Origin: Pantoea allii
GTDB taxonomy: Bacteria > Pseudomonadota > Gammaproteobacteria > Enterobacterales > Enterobacteriaceae
DNA: 64,000 nt
Reading direction: 5' to 3'
NCBI RefSeq assembly: GCF_002307475.1
Contig: NZ_NTMH01000036.1
Span: forward strand, 247,780 to 311,779
Below the pieces are notes generated by a model that searched no databases, had not been told where the DNA came from, and saw only the letters and a list, made by a program, of their open reading frames with translations. Shown piece after piece: positions 63,892 through 64,000 of the stretch (its first letter is position 1; every line of letters starts with the position of its first letter). The position numbers and the translations under genes were made by a program.

Positions 63892-64000
63892 GCGGCATCC
63901 AGTCATGTAACTCTGAGAAGGTTTCGCTCGCCAGGCGGCGGGCAGTTTCAGTCCGCCCCGTGCGGGCGACCGACAAGGGGCCGCCAGTCGCCGCGGCCCC
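63892..64000. repeat. Dispersed GC-rich repeat family A, copy 3 (cut by window edge)
   Basis: Near-identical to copy 1 at 38188, starting GCGGCATCCAGTCATGTAAC and running into the CAAGGGGCCGC hairpin, where the window ends. It lies in the same orientation relative to the preceding gene's stop as copy 1 does to dhaR, about 25 kb away. Confidence 0.92.

Overview
The window is a stretch of enterobacterial chromosome, from Enterobacteriaceae or a close relative within Enterobacterales. The block pepD / gpt-frsA-crl / phoE-like porin / proB-proA has the same order and orientations as in E. coli. lldPRD, fdnGHI, dhaKLM-gldA-dhaR, dbpA, osmC and a CspA-type gene are all close to their E. coli counterparts. 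The presence of cheV, a Cys-type FdnG (E. coli has selenocysteine) and a family of long GC-rich intergenic repeats argues against E. coli or Salmonella proper. I do not name a species.

Layout. 1-2.0 kb: the end of a lactose/cellobiose-type PTS operon (EIIC cut by the window edge, EIIB) behind a LacI-family operator, then three small proteins. 2.0-6.4 kb: osmC and lldPRD, with two LldR operators 124 bp apart. 6.4-10.3 kb: a CynX-type exporter, a divergent LysR regulator, a Tat-exported cytosine-deaminase-like amidohydrolase and a small YmgB-like protein. 10.6-16.3 kb: dbpA, ydeI, cheV with a flagellar-type -10, a YmiA-like membrane peptide, a CspA-type gene with its cold-shock leader and a YmcF/YnfQ-type microprotein that appears to start at ATT, then a quinone-reductase-like flavoprotein divergent from a LysR regulator.

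17.0-30.8 kb: a complete cdiB-cdiA-cdiI contact-dependent inhibition locus. CdiA has 3944 residues and ends in a PD-(D/E)XK nuclease-like toxin behind an AENN (VENN-type) junction. 31.2-38.1 kb: dhaKLM, gldA and dhaR. The divergent dhaK/gldA promoter region carries two pairs of palindromic sites, probably DhaR operators, each pair 32 bp apart. 38.1-39.6 kb: a gene-free GC-rich repeat island. Its family A element recurs at the right edge of the window and its tandem units run into the 3' end of fdnI. 39.6-44.2 kb: fdnGHI.

44.4-49.2 kb: a prophage-like module lacking head, tail, replication or integrase genes. It has a CI/LexA-type repressor whose catalytic serine position is alanine, a small two-start ORF, a tightly overlapped T4-type lysozyme-holin-Rz-Rz1 lysis cassette and a beta-helix tailspike/depolymerase. 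It adjoins proA, where E. coli has the thrW attachment tRNA. This is the best candidate for a domesticated lysis/secretion device, although a decayed prophage is equally possible. 49.5-57.7 kb: the conserved proA to pepD block. 57.9-64 kb: an ornithine-cyclodeaminase-like/threonine-dehydratase-like pair, a ribose-type ABC importer with possible MetJ boxes upstream, and a third copy of repeat A.
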